Below, piece after piece: positions 50,512-62,600 of a DNA stretch of 64,000 bases. The DNA comes from Setaria digitata (taxonomy: Eukaryota > Nematoda > Chromadorea > Rhabditida > Setariidae). The notes beneath the pieces were generated by a model. That model saw only the letters and a program-made list of their open reading frames with translations. It was not told where the DNA came from and did no database searches. A program made the translations under genes and the position numbers. The stretch lies in NCBI GenBank assembly GCA_003640385.1, contig RCAB01000036.1:124001-188000 (forward strand), read 5' to 3'. Numbering within the stretch: the stretch's first letter is position 1; every line of letters starts with the position of its first letter.

Positions 50512-53500
50512 ATGATGATATTACCACCATCGATGAGAAGGTCAAGAAATGAACGTTCAATCGATGACATCCCAGTCGAAGTATTACTGATGATTTTTAA
50601 ACGGTTTGCGATTTTCATATTCATTTGATTCCAGTAGAGCTTATATTTTATATATTTATATTTTTACGGATTAACATTAAATTTGAGTAAATCTGCTTAA
50701 TATACAGCAGATGAATTTGGAAAAGCTAAATATATCAATGTTTTTGTTAATTTTTTATAATTTCTAAAAACATTTTGTAGACACAAAATAAATTTGAGAA
50801 GTCAGTTATTAACTTGTCCCTTGGCTGTTCAGCATACCAAGCAATACTTCTCTTTCCCTTTTTTCCTTTGAGCCATTGACGTCACTCATTTAAAAGTGCT
50901 TTCTGGAAAGCCGCATATTTCTAGAATGGATGATGTCATCGGATGTTTAAACGAAGGGGAATAGTGCCTAATACGGGGCGAAAGTTCTAATGAGTGGAAT
51001 ATGCTTTATTAAAAATTTCTTTTTTTTGAAATCGATTTCTGTTTGTTTTGTTGGCTTTTGCGCCTATAACTAACTGCTTTTATTCCATATTTTTTGCTCT
51101 CATAGTAACGAGCGATTAGAAGTTGTTGTAAGTTGGAATGTAATTATTTTTCGACATAATTATATAACAGCTAATAAAACTGTTTGATTATCCATGCAGT
51201 CAAATCAGTACGAAAGAGAATAATCGAAACAGAAGCATCGATATGTTTCCGATCAATTTAACATAATACTGGTAAATTTGAATTTCAGATGCGAACCATT
51301 AGCTTGTTTCCGAGCTCGTCTAGTTTGCCGGCGTTGGCGTATCGTAATTGATAAAATGGATAAAGAAAGCCGTGAGGCAATCCTTGGTGAAGGACAAGCC
51401 CGTTTATATATATGTGATCGACGACGGTCCGTCCGTTTTTGTTTCACGTCATTTTTCAGAATTGTGTATGCCAAAAGCCCCTTTAGCCGGACATTCGTTT
51501 GTAGTTATGTTGCAATGGGTGTCGTATCTTCATTAATGCTTCTTTTTTTTTTCAGTGCGATTCTGGAAAAGTTCAGCAGTCTTCCATCATGTTCCAACTC
51601 TGTCACCGAGTTGATAACAGCGCGTAAATCCGTGTTTTATGCAGACTGCTACGCACATACTGCGCTCAATAACTGGACCTATCGTTTCGATATGTCAGAA
51701 TGGACACGTAATTTTGATATTATTGAGGTGAATAATAGATATTTGAAGGAATTTAAAGTTTTTGGTGACAAATAATAAGACATTAGAAATTTAAAGGATA
51801 GCTAAGGTTGGAATTTACGGTATTCTACGTCATCGTCAGTTTAGAAGGACATTTGGGGAAGTGTAGGGCTGGTTTGTGAAGAATTATGCATGCCATACTG
51901 ATTTCACGATATTTTTGTGAAGATGAAAAAGAGATGTCTGTGAACTGTTTGCATTTGGGCGGCAGTGGTATATCAACTCATCGTAAGGTAGTCGTCAGTC
52001 ATATGCGAAAGAATGTTTGGCATTTAGACCGTTCACTGAATGGCAAACATAAATATCTTTGCTGTATACTTCTGAAGGTCGTTGAGTAATGAGTGCAACG
52101 GCGTTTTAGATTTCTCAAGAACTACAAGAAGTTCTTGAATTCTCCAACAAATTGGTGAATATATATGTATATATATGTAACTTCTGTATAGAGTAGTAGA
52201 ACGATGGATGGTCCTTTGTCTGTGATATGATTGAGAAGCTTGGATAAATGGAATTACTTAAATTATTGATTATCAGAATAAGCTATTGCCAATTAGTAGG
52301 AAGAGTAGGAGTCGAGAAGTCTTATTCAACAAACATTTTGTGGAGTTTTTTGGTTTTACATTTTTCAATGTGTAGATGATGTTAGGTCTTGAAAATTAGT
52401 TTTGCACTTTCTAACTTTTTCCATAACTTTCGCGGAACCACTGCAGTTTTACATATATCATCATCATGTCATTCCCCTCCATTTCCAGACAACCAAATGA
52501 TGTCATGCACTAAGTATTTTCGTAGCTTTCCGAATTACAAATTATGCAGACATTACACATTTCTTTGCATATTTGAAGAGAACTTTTTGGTTTTACAGTA
52601 TCATTTCTAAATGGTCGAGCCAATAATTTAGTTCAGAAAAAAAAAAAATTTAAGTAAGAATTACGGTAGGGTATCGAAAGGACGTGGGAACTAATCACTA
52701 ATCCACTTGTATGTTTATGCACTTTTTTACAGTTTGTTAATCGACTTGCTTCTGTGTTCCCGATATCAATGGTTTACTTGTCTACAGTTGTGCTGAGTAA
52801 CTGGTCATATTATTTTTATCACCAACTTTTTTCAGGTATGGGTACAGAATTTCGGCGCTTTCCTTGAACGTGACCAAGGACGCATCATCATTGATAATGC
52901 ACTAGCTCCTCCGGCTATATGCAATCAACCAGAAAATTTTAATCCAGAAAATAAAATTGCTTCCAATACTGCAAGTTTCTTATTACTTTGTCGTCAAGCA
53001 ACCGTTTTTTGTTATTACATTTCCTTAGAATTTGACTTCCAGCCAAGTTAAGGGAAAAAATGTCTGCATTTAAATGGATCCAGTGATATATTTGTATCAT
53101 TTATATTTATATCCAGGAAATATTTTACGAATTTTATAATTTTGCAGTTGCTACTTTTCTTTTTCATTTAAATAACGAATAAATTATAATGAATAAGTAA
53201 TCATAATTAATAATAGTAATAGTAAGGGTAATTAATAACAGTGATTAACAACAATAATAAATGGTGATATATCAGTAATTATTAATGATAGTAATAATGT
53301 ATGGTAAGGAAGTAAAAAACATTTATTAATGGATATTAATAATATTTTTTTATTAGTAAAATTGTAACTATATATAATTATATCGTAAATTTCCAGCCTT
53401 CTCCCACTTCTCGCGCATCATCTCAATCCCCACATGCTTGTCGAAGCGGTGGAAGTTCTTCTGGGTTATTTTCGTATGCTGCCAGTATGCCATACAATTT

Positions 53501-55490
53501 GCTTCCATCGAGTCAGAAGAAATCTCAGATCATACCGAATGTTACATCAACTGCCCTGTTAAACGAGGTAGCGCTTGATGTTATCCTTGAAATTTATATA
53601 TTTGCGGTTTTAAAAGTTTTTAGTCCGTATAAGCAACCCAATTTAGTTTCAGAATGTAAGTACTGAGCTAACGAAACTTTCGGATGGACGTTTTGAGAGA
53701 CTTGCTGAGCAGCTGCGTCAGATTCATCCACTTCATCTGATTTTTCATGATTTGTCATGGTATCAAAAAAGACCGACACTACTGTTGTTTTGGTTTTTAA
53801 AAAAGTAAGTCTTGAGAATAGTTCTGAACAGTTTGAAGAATTCGAGAATTGTGTTTTAGTGGTGGATGAGCTTTTTTGTTTTTTTTGTATGTTATAGTAG
53901 TTTGAAGCTTCTTTCTCAATACTCGCTTATTCTGTTATAGCATCATTTTCAGGTTACCAAACTTACGTCGTTTGACTCTTCATTCTATTCGAGGTGATCA
54001 GATGATCGAGTTGCATAAGGTCTTTTGTGTAGATGGTATAGATGAATTGAATATTATTCAACCGGTAATAGTTATTGTAGTTTCTATTCATTGCGTTCAG
54101 TTGTCTTTCTGATATTTTGAAGTTTCTAGGAAATGGTCTTCCTTAAGGATTAATTGAATTACAGGCCTACAATTCATGCATTGTTGTTAATGAAGGCCTT
54201 CTCGATGCATTTCTCCAGGTAAGCAGTCCAATCCGTCGACGATTCCGTTTGCGCCTCACTGGTAAAACTGATATTAATGCTTCTGCTCTCTGCAATTTTA
54301 TCCGCGTAAGTTATTTTTCGTCAGTTCTTGTAAAATTCAAAATATTTTCAAATCTCATACATTTTAGTTAATTGTCTCTTCTTAAAATTTTTTTTTTTTT
54401 TTACTTTTTTGAGGGCTCAAAGACAGCTGCCGAACTATTGTTATTGAGTAATGGAGTTGGCATAGATAATCTAATTAGATTTTGCAGTATTCCTTCACTG
54501 TGTTTTGACAGTGGCAACTGTTAGCATTTAGAAACTTTTTCTGTTAATGCTCATTATTAGAAACGCTGAAGATAACATTAAATATAGTGTTTTGTAACAT
54601 TGGCAATAGTCCTTTCTTCCTTGTCAATCTTAAATGTGAGAGCATCTTTAAAACTGAAATCGGACAAAATTTTCTAGAAATGGCGAAACCATCGAGAAAT
54701 TATACCATTTCATACCATTCTCATTGATGAAACATGCGTTTCTTCATCAGAGTTTATTCATGCAACAAAGTGTCCGGGATGTAGTGACTGCGGTGGTGAG
54801 GTCAGTTTTTGCGTTGGGCGTTTGTTTTTATTTACTTATATATTTGAACTATAGTTCTATAAAACTGACTCTCAGTATATAAAGCATTTTTATAAAATCT
54901 CCTTTTCTTTGTTAGGTTTTACGACACAAATCTAATGGTGCTACATGGAATACCAAACAGCTTGTTTTCCGACATCGCAAATATAATGTGTGGATAAATT
55001 ACAAATCTGAGAGCGGGTTTGTTTTTATTTAATGCAGTGGTAATCAGAAGATGTTTTGTAATGTTTCTATCATGTGTGTCAGAAGGAAAGAAACTTTAAT
55101 TTTCCTTATAGCAAATTAATGAATTAGGAAAAAAAATCAAACATTTTCTAGTTGCGATTTCTTCCTGAAATGAAGTCTTTAATCTACTATTTATTGCAGA
55201 GCAATCAAAGTTACTGTCAGAAGTTTATCCATAATTAAAAATAGCTTATTTACAGATATCTTGTATTCACCTATTACAATCCGAAAGACAGTAATCATTT
55301 TACGGTAAAAACAGTAGAACCTGAAAGCACCGTTGTTTCATTCTATTCATCAACACCTGTATGCCTAGAAAAACCGGAAGAAAGTGATATAGCAGATCGT
55401 ACTTCGTCAATACTCAAGAAGCCAACGGCTGCTGCAGATGAACTGACAGTGTTACAACGAATTTTCGCTCTTATTCGAAGCAGTGCTTAA
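50512..55490 (+). CDS. F-box protein (probable SCF ubiquitin-ligase substrate receptor), substrate domain unrecognised
   Basis: Exons: 50512..50603, 51289..51371, 51460..51523 (or to 51496), 51556..51727, 52836..52970, 53397..53567, 53653..53804, 53953..54064, 54165..54305, 54678..54800, 54916..55016, 55256..55490; about 526 aa. F-box proteins bring substrates to Skp1–Cullin1. The F-box spans residues about 17–57 and is split by an intron: IDDIPVEVLLMIFKR | CEPLACFRARLVCRRWRIVI, a standard 'lP.Evl..If.rl…l..R.VCrrWr..i' motif. A Ser/Pro-rich segment follows (PSPTSRASSQSP, CRSGGSSSG), then a leucine-rich stretch (LPNLRRLTLHSIRG) suggesting leucine-rich-repeat-like structure, a CPGCSDCGGE cysteine cluster, and a C terminus ending LIRSSA. 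Uncertain: the 51372–51555 stretch, where two frames are open, and the GC donor after 52970. An acceptor at 50456–50457 (TTGTAG) followed by open in-frame sequence suggests an upstream exon. Confidence 0.8.
52115..52138. repeat. 9-bp inverted repeat in F-box gene intron
   Basis: TCAAGAACT at 52115–52123 and AGTTCTTGA at 52130–52138, loop ACAAGA. Short enough to be chance alone, listed because similar hairpins recur in this window. Confidence 0.6.
52971..52976 (+). other. Inferred GC–AG splice donor (GCAAGT)
   Basis: Reading from NKIASNT into the next exon (PSPTSRASS) stays in frame only if the intron starts at GCAAGT; the nearby GT at 52975 gives the wrong phase. Apart from the C, the donor matches the consensus perfectly, as GC donors usually do. 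Confidence 0.65.
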
Positions 55491-55945
55491 GAAAATAAAT
55501 TTTCCGTTATCCCAGCCTCATTCATCCTTCGTTTTCTTTTTTGTAAACATTTATGAACGGTATTCCATTTGTAAGAGTATTATTTATTTCAAAATGTACT
55601 GACAAAATGCTCACTTTTATTTGTTAATATAACTTTGTATGAATACATGAGCAGCTTTGCCAGTAGGATCTAACTTACTCTTTTGGAAATAGAAGAATTT
55701 GCAACTAATTATTTTTGGTCAGTTTAGGAAATATAATCATAGCATCTTGTCTATATGTTTATAAAACAATCGATTAGCTCTAATTGGCTGGTTCATGCGG
55801 TGGTTTTAATTTCTTGCAACTTATATGACTTTGTCATCCAAAATTGATTAGCGGAAATTGAAATGGCCTGCCCATATGTTCATTATTATTATTATTATTT
55901 TTTTTTGATGATCTTGTTTATGAACAGAAGCATTTAAAATATTCG

Positions 55946-55971
55946 TTTTTTTTTTTTTTTTTTTTTTTTTT
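55946..55971. repeat. 26-base T homopolymer
   Basis: Uninterrupted T run about 450 bases past the F-box stop codon. Confidence 0.9.
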
Positions 55972-56257
55972 GCTGGTTCTGTAACTGGTGATTTAATTTC
56001 AAATTTTCTCTGGGACTGCCTAGCTGCGACACGTCTTCTGAGCTTAGTAAACTTTTCTGCAACCTTGTCCTTTCTCCCTCCACTTCTTTTCTTGCTTCTT
56101 TTTTTTTATTTATCTCTCTCAAACTGTCAGATTTAGACAGCTTTCTTCTGAAGTACCAAATATGAATGTTTCCTAAACAATATCTTGTTTGTAAACAGGT
56201 GTTGTATATATTTGTATGCATGTGCGTATTGTCTCTGTGCGGTGTGATGCCCCATAG

Positions 56258-56258
<1 letters not shown>

Positions 56259-56313
<55 letters not shown>

Positions 56314-56330
56314 ATGTGTGTATATATATA
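56259..56330. repeat. (TG)n/(TA)n compound microsatellite
   Basis: A TG run of about 22 units passing into TATG and TA units; the longest dinucleotide repeat in the window. Confidence 0.95.
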
Positions 56331-59300
56331 GTTTTAATATTTTTTTATATAAATGTACATATGTGTTGTATGTTTTTTAGAAAGTTGATCATATGAGTGT
56401 GTTTCTCTGACCCTCAAACTTTCAAATTTGCGCTTGTTAATGGTCAGCTTTCTCAAGTTTGTGTTAAACTCTACTCCTGTACAGAAATAATCTTGCAATC
56501 CCTTTTCCTGCTACTCTTCGATAATTTTGTTCCCTGTCCCGCAGATGCTCAATATTCAAGCTGTCTCGCCTTATTTCTTTCCTTTTTCATTTTGCTGTCA
56601 TTTCATTTTTTGATTTATAAGGATAATATTTTGAAATAATCAGTGAAGGGCAAAAGAGAAGGATAAGTCTAGAATGTGTTCTCTATGTTTTCAAGTGGTT
56701 CAAAACTCTCGGCAAATTTATTCTTTTTTTTTGAAATCACAAGTAGCTTCAGTGCATTTACTTTGCTGAAAGTTTTCCAGAGTCTGAATACTTTTTCTTT
56801 TGAAGAATTTCAGTTACTCATCCCTTCCTTCGCAATTTTATAATCATAGCATCTATTATCATTCCCGATATCCCTTTTGCGTTCCTTTCTTTCGAAATTC
56901 AAACACTGTGCTGTATCGAAAGTTCTTACAGCACTGAGTCGAGACTTGCATACGCATTAAATAGAGTATTTTTGATCAGCAAACTTTTTCCAGCTGAAAC
57001 GGGCTGCACAATTTATCTTTCTTGGTATTTTGGATAGTGACATTCATTCTGATTCTATTACCTGGTTAAATTTGCCAACCCAAATATAAAAAAAATGATT
57101 CCTCGAAATTATTCATCTGTAAGCTTCTTTTACCGTGAACTGCTGTATTGTTAATCGGGAACATCTTTCATTATCCTATACGTTTGCAATGATTTTTATC
57201 CATAAACAGTTCACGATCACGAGTATGCTTGTGAGTACATCGTTCCACATATGTTGTGTATTACAGAATTATAGTTGCATATATGAGAACTTCCTTTTAT
57301 CTTACGTAAAAGTGAAATTAGTAAGATCCACATTGGAACGTGTAAAATGTTGTCTAGGGATTTCATGAAATACCTGAAGCCTATTTGGAGTCCAACAAAT
57401 CTCAGCTTCTTTTTGGCTGATCTATTATAATTTCGAGTAGAATTTTTATTAAGCAGAATTCATGTACATAAAACATCATGATTCTTTAATTTTGTCTTGC
57501 GACAATCGCTTCTTAGTTGTTTGCGTCTTGCTGATGTTTTCCCTTTTTTTTTGTTGCAAATCATCCGAAAGCTTCGCTGTATTCTCCTGTTCATATTTAC
57601 TGAGCAACAAAGGAGCCCTTGAAATCTTTTCTTCTGATCTTGCTATCTATGCAATTATCAGCACCGTAGCTGCATCATATCTACTGATAAACCATTCACT
57701 GTATTCATTTATGAAGCTTTTTGTTCTTTTCATCATTTCATTTCTGTTCTTTTCTTTTTCTTGTTCATTGAAGTAAAGAAATTTATTCTATTTACTGTTC
57801 TCATGATATCACATCAGTTAGATGTGCTTAATGAAAGGATCATCCCATTCATTTAAGGCTTTTAAGAAGCACATTATGACTAGATGGAGTCCTTTACCTG
57901 GCCGAAATATGTGTTGGCTTCTTTATCTGCCCAGTTAGTACATTTGAAGAAGCGGGAATATGAAGTTTTGAACTGTTACTGAAAAGTAGAAGAGAGGAAG
58001 TTTGATTAATCAGTCTGTTGTTAAAACACCTCTGTTGTAAGCGACTGAAGAAAGTTTCCAAATCTCATCCTATACACCACTGATGTGGTTCTTCAATTGT
58101 TTCCGTATCCTTATGCAGTGCTGTTATTTCCTGTTAATTGCCAGCTGCAACTGATGAATGATTTTCTAATCATTGGCTTTTCTAAATTAAAGGAAAGCTT
58201 AGATTGTTTGAAGATAAGGAGGATCAAGTGTTAAATTGTAGTTTTTTTGCGTAAGAAACTATGAAATTTAGAATTTGTAGCCAGACGGTGTTTGGAACAG
58301 TAAAGAGGTTCCTTCATGTGGAGTATAACCTCTTGCTCCAGTTGTTTGCAAATCCTTAACTATCTGCCGATGACTTCAACAGTAGCGCTTTAAGAAATAA
58401 GTACGATTGGAATTTGAGAAATTCATTTTAAAAACTCGTAAAATTGTAAAATTATGTCCCATTAATTAAGGAGTTGAGGATTTAATCAAAATCTGAATCT
58501 CATTTAATGTTATAATATTGCCATAGATGTTGAAGCCTAGAGATGGTCTAAAATTTTTTGCTGTTCACTACCTTTCCTCCCACCCCATCTAAGTCTACAC
58601 TAAATTACTCTATAAGTAATGTGTGAATGCACTATAACTGGAATTTTAGTATCATCGGATGTCTATCTCCTAATAGGAAAAATAGATGCACAACATGAAG
58701 AGTATTGCGAAACGAACTCCATTAAAAAAAAAAAAAAGACATTCCTTGTTACGTTCTGGATTGGAATCATAATTTTCTAGTACACAAATCAAGAGAAACT
58801 TGAATTATTGCTTTTAATACCATAATTTCAGTTCTGTTAATATCTTCTCTATGGCATTTGAGTTTTAATTGACGCGAACGCATTCATTCTTTCATAAATT
58901 TATGATTATTAATGCGATCTATATGAGTGTTTTAAAAGCTAAAAAGGAAAACAAATACTGTTCACTTGATTCAGTCAGTCATTTCGAAATCATTTTTGAT
59001 TTTGCCTTTCTGAACGAAACCTCATTAATTTCCATATATTCGGAAATTCTTGCTAAACTTTGTGTCCTCTGAGTGATTTGGGTTCGAGGAAATATGAAAA
59101 TAGCCAACTTGTGCGAAGCAACAAAACATGAATATATTGTCTCTAAAATTTTGAACATGGCACTAAACATTTTCGAGACCTTAGGTAGTCTAATTTTCTA
59201 CTGTACATTACATAACATCATGGTATTAATCGTTTCTTTGTTTTATATGTCCAGGTTTAAAATGTTCACTTCTTAAATCTGCTAGTCATTTTCCAGAATA

Positions 59301-59654
59301 AAATGGAACCTGCTTCATAAGTTTGCATTATGATTAGATAAAGTATATCTAGCTTAATGTCTTAACGTAGAATACCAATTTTGGCTCAAGAAAATTTAAA
59401 ATTATCGGCAACAGTGAGCATAGATAACTGACATGTCAGTTCTGAATGCTTGGATTTTTAGATTAATTTAATTCATAATGGGAGTATATAAGTTGGAAGA
59501 GTGAGCCGCCGGCTTCTCGGGAATAGAATTTCATATCACCGATATTAACAAATTAAGGCTGATACAAAATTCACTGCTGAAAACAAAAAGAGCAGGATTC
59601 AGCGTTGTTATTTTGCATCATCCAGTTTTCATATTTCATTAAATAATTCTTTAT

Positions 59655-62600
59655 TTAAATTTCATTTATCCGTCTTTCCTGTTCCTCCATTTCCCTCCTG
59701 AGGACCGGTGGTAAATCAGAACCAATCTGGAAGTAACAGGTGTGAAGTGATTTATTGGTAGTTAGCGAAACAGAACAATCATCGATTAAACTTATTCATG
59801 GGGTTGTGTCCTCTAATTATCATTTGCATACAGGAGGCTAATGAGCATCGAACTTTCGATGATGGCTAATGAGTAAATTGTAGGAATTATAGTGGCTAAA
59901 GCATGACAGCCAATCAATCGGCGGAAACTTTAAGGGAATATTTTTGAATTAAAATCTTACTTGCTGCTCAAAGAATCGGCGTGTCTCTTTGGCTTCTTCT
60001 AACCAGAAATCCTTTTGCACACTCAGTAATTTGACCATATCAACTTCCGGCAAACCTGAACAATTGATGCTACTTTCCGTCGGGATATTGCCAATTGCAG
60101 TTGTATGTGAAATTGTTGTTTTCGCGCCACCTATTTTTTTCACAATCCAGTCCAAAATTCGGATATTCTCACCGAATCCAGGCCAAATACACTTTCCATT
60201 GATATCTTTTTGGAAGAAATTTACGAAGAAAATTCTGGGCAACTAAAGAAAATATTTTTAATTTATCTGTTTGGAACTTTTGTTTGACCCAAATAAATTT
60301 TCTGAGTAATAGCTGCTTAGATTGGTTGCTGTTGCTATCCTTAGCAAATAAATAAAGTAACGATTTGCTTGCTACATCTTTTAGGAATTTAAAATGCTAG
60401 TCGTTATTCTCTATTTGCTAATGAATTGTTCTAATTTTGAGAAAATAGCAGAATACTGGACGACCTTATGGCCCAGGTCATCCATATCAAGCCAGTACTG
60501 GAAGTATCTGCCCAAGTTATATCCAATATATTGTCCCATACCCATTGGTTCATGCTCTATTTTCATTTCCTTATAGCCAGCTGCACAAGTTGATTCAGAT
60601 CGAAGAGATGCAGCCATGAAAACTCCATGTTGCCATGAAAGGGATTCAATGACAAGAGGGAGACTGGATGACCTGAAATTCCCATTGATAAGAATTACGA
60701 TAGATGCTCTCAGTGGCATAAATGTTTCTACGACTGAATGGGTTTGAAAGCGAGTACTAACTGACTGTGGTTCGACTCACTCCTTATTAACTTTAAAAAT
60801 GAGCAAAATTTGGCATCTGGAAGTTGTAAGTGGAAAGAAATAAATTAAATTAAGGATTACATAAGAACTTATTGATACTATGAAAGGAAAAAGTAATGAT
60901 GCGATGTACAGCTTCTATTTGAAGCGAAACTTCTTATCAGAAGGAGCACGCTTCACCGTTATCAGAAGATATTCAGAAATAATAAGAAAGCAGCTACCTT
61001 CGAACTCCAAAAATGATTGCGGATATAGGTACACCATGATCTGCGTCCCATTCTGGATGCCTGTTTGGAATCTGCTGAAATGGAGCGCAGTAACGGGAAT
61101 CTGGATGTGCTGAATAGCCTTCTTGCCCTATTTTCCACTTCTCTCCTCGCCAGTTAGTCATTTCAATCGTTGGATTCTGAAAATTTGTAAAAAGATTTTC
61201 ACTTCGGACTCAGATTTATTAAGAAAACCGAGAGGAGTGGTTTTCAACAACTAAAGATTTAAATCGAATTTTAATTTCTAAGAAACCTTCAAGTCTTGCT
61301 CTAATCCTTCCCAAAAATATTCGCCATCTGCAGTTTCGGCTACATTCGTAAAGATTGTATTTTTACACATTGCAATAATAGCGTGAGGATTGCTCTTGCT
61401 ATTAGTCCCGGGAGCAGTGACCAAAATGCCATTTTCTGGATTGTAGCCATAAAGACGATCATCCAGACCGAATTTAAACCAACCAATATTGCAACCTGTT
61501 TGAGATTACTGTTCATTCACAACATCCCTGATTATTATTTCTCACTATAATACAGTTGCAGGATTCATAAGAGAACAGAGAAAGAATTTAATTCAGATTA
61601 ATTCGAAATCGATGAAAATTTATTTGATCCTTTCTAGTTTAATCTTTCAAAAATTTTCGATTTAAATTTTATAATCCAAAGACTTGGATCCGGATAAATA
61701 TGTAACTTGCCAATACACCGCACTTTCCAACCCCTAATTGACGGTTTCATCAGCGCTAAACTTGTTTTTCCAGATCCTGGAGGAAATGCTGCCGCAATGA
61801 AAAGCTCATCACCTCCAGGAGGTGTTACACCTATAAGAAATTATTCAATAAATTTTAGTAGCTTTAAAATTATTATTCGTAATTTCTCTCTTTCATAATT
61901 GCTGCAACTGTTTAAAATTTCGAAAACTTTAGCTTGATATTAACCTAGAAAATAGTTTTCTACCACTACTTCTCACATTTTGCTGAGCCATACGGAATTT
62001 CCTGGATTTCATACCAATAATAAGCGTGTGTTCCGCATGCCAACCATTCTTCCGAGCCACTGTAGATGCCAAACGTAAACCAAAGCACTTCATGCTTGTC
62101 AAAGTGTCACCACCATATACAGTACCAAATGACCATATTTGCCTTTCATTGATAAGATGAACAGTAAGTGCCTTTTCGTAATTACAAGGCCAGTTACTTT
62201 GTAGTTGCACTAAGAAAAAGTACCTGTTGCTGATTATAAGGTTGATAAGTCCTAGTCGAGAATATTAAAAGGTTATATCAGCAGCATCACGATTTGTTCA
62301 AGAAGATATTTACACAGTTTTCAGATCAGCATTTCCAAATCTATTTATGTCATCACTTTTCTCTCAAATTTTCTATCTCTTTTCTCATAGCCATTGAAAT
62401 TGAAATCAGATTTTTTAAATTTCCTCAGAAAATTCAACGATATCTGTAAATTACACAAACCTTGAATCGGCAGAGGAACACCGGCAGAGTGAATACAACT
62501 TACAAGTTCACCATCTTCACCTATATTAAGCCAAACGTCAGGTGAAACGCGCGTCATGATGCACATCAACAGTACAACATACGGTGAATCTGTTAGCTAT

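Larger units (their letters stand above)
55491..59654. other. Convergent intergenic region between F-box and PEPCK-like genes
   Basis: No gene supported. AATAAA at 55494–55499, four bases past the F-box stop, is a probable polyadenylation signal. On the other strand AATAAA (plus 59650–59655) overlaps the PEPCK-like stop. Between them lie a T homopolymer (55946–55971), a TG/TA microsatellite (56259–56330), and AT-rich DNA with short T-rich open frames that encode only low-complexity hydrophobic strings. Confidence 0.55.

Noticed and set aside
55934..56221. 95-codon minus frame ending in a Lys tract
   Set aside because: It translates the T homopolymer and flanking AT-rich DNA; no independent support.
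57462..57776. 104-codon plus frame with many Phe/Leu/Ser residues
   Set aside because: T-rich sequence yields hydrophobic frames by composition; no signal, splice or family support.
60768..60785. GGTTCGACTC, resembling a tRNA B box
   Set aside because: No matching A box or cloverleaf in the flanks, and it lies in an intron of the PEPCK-like gene.
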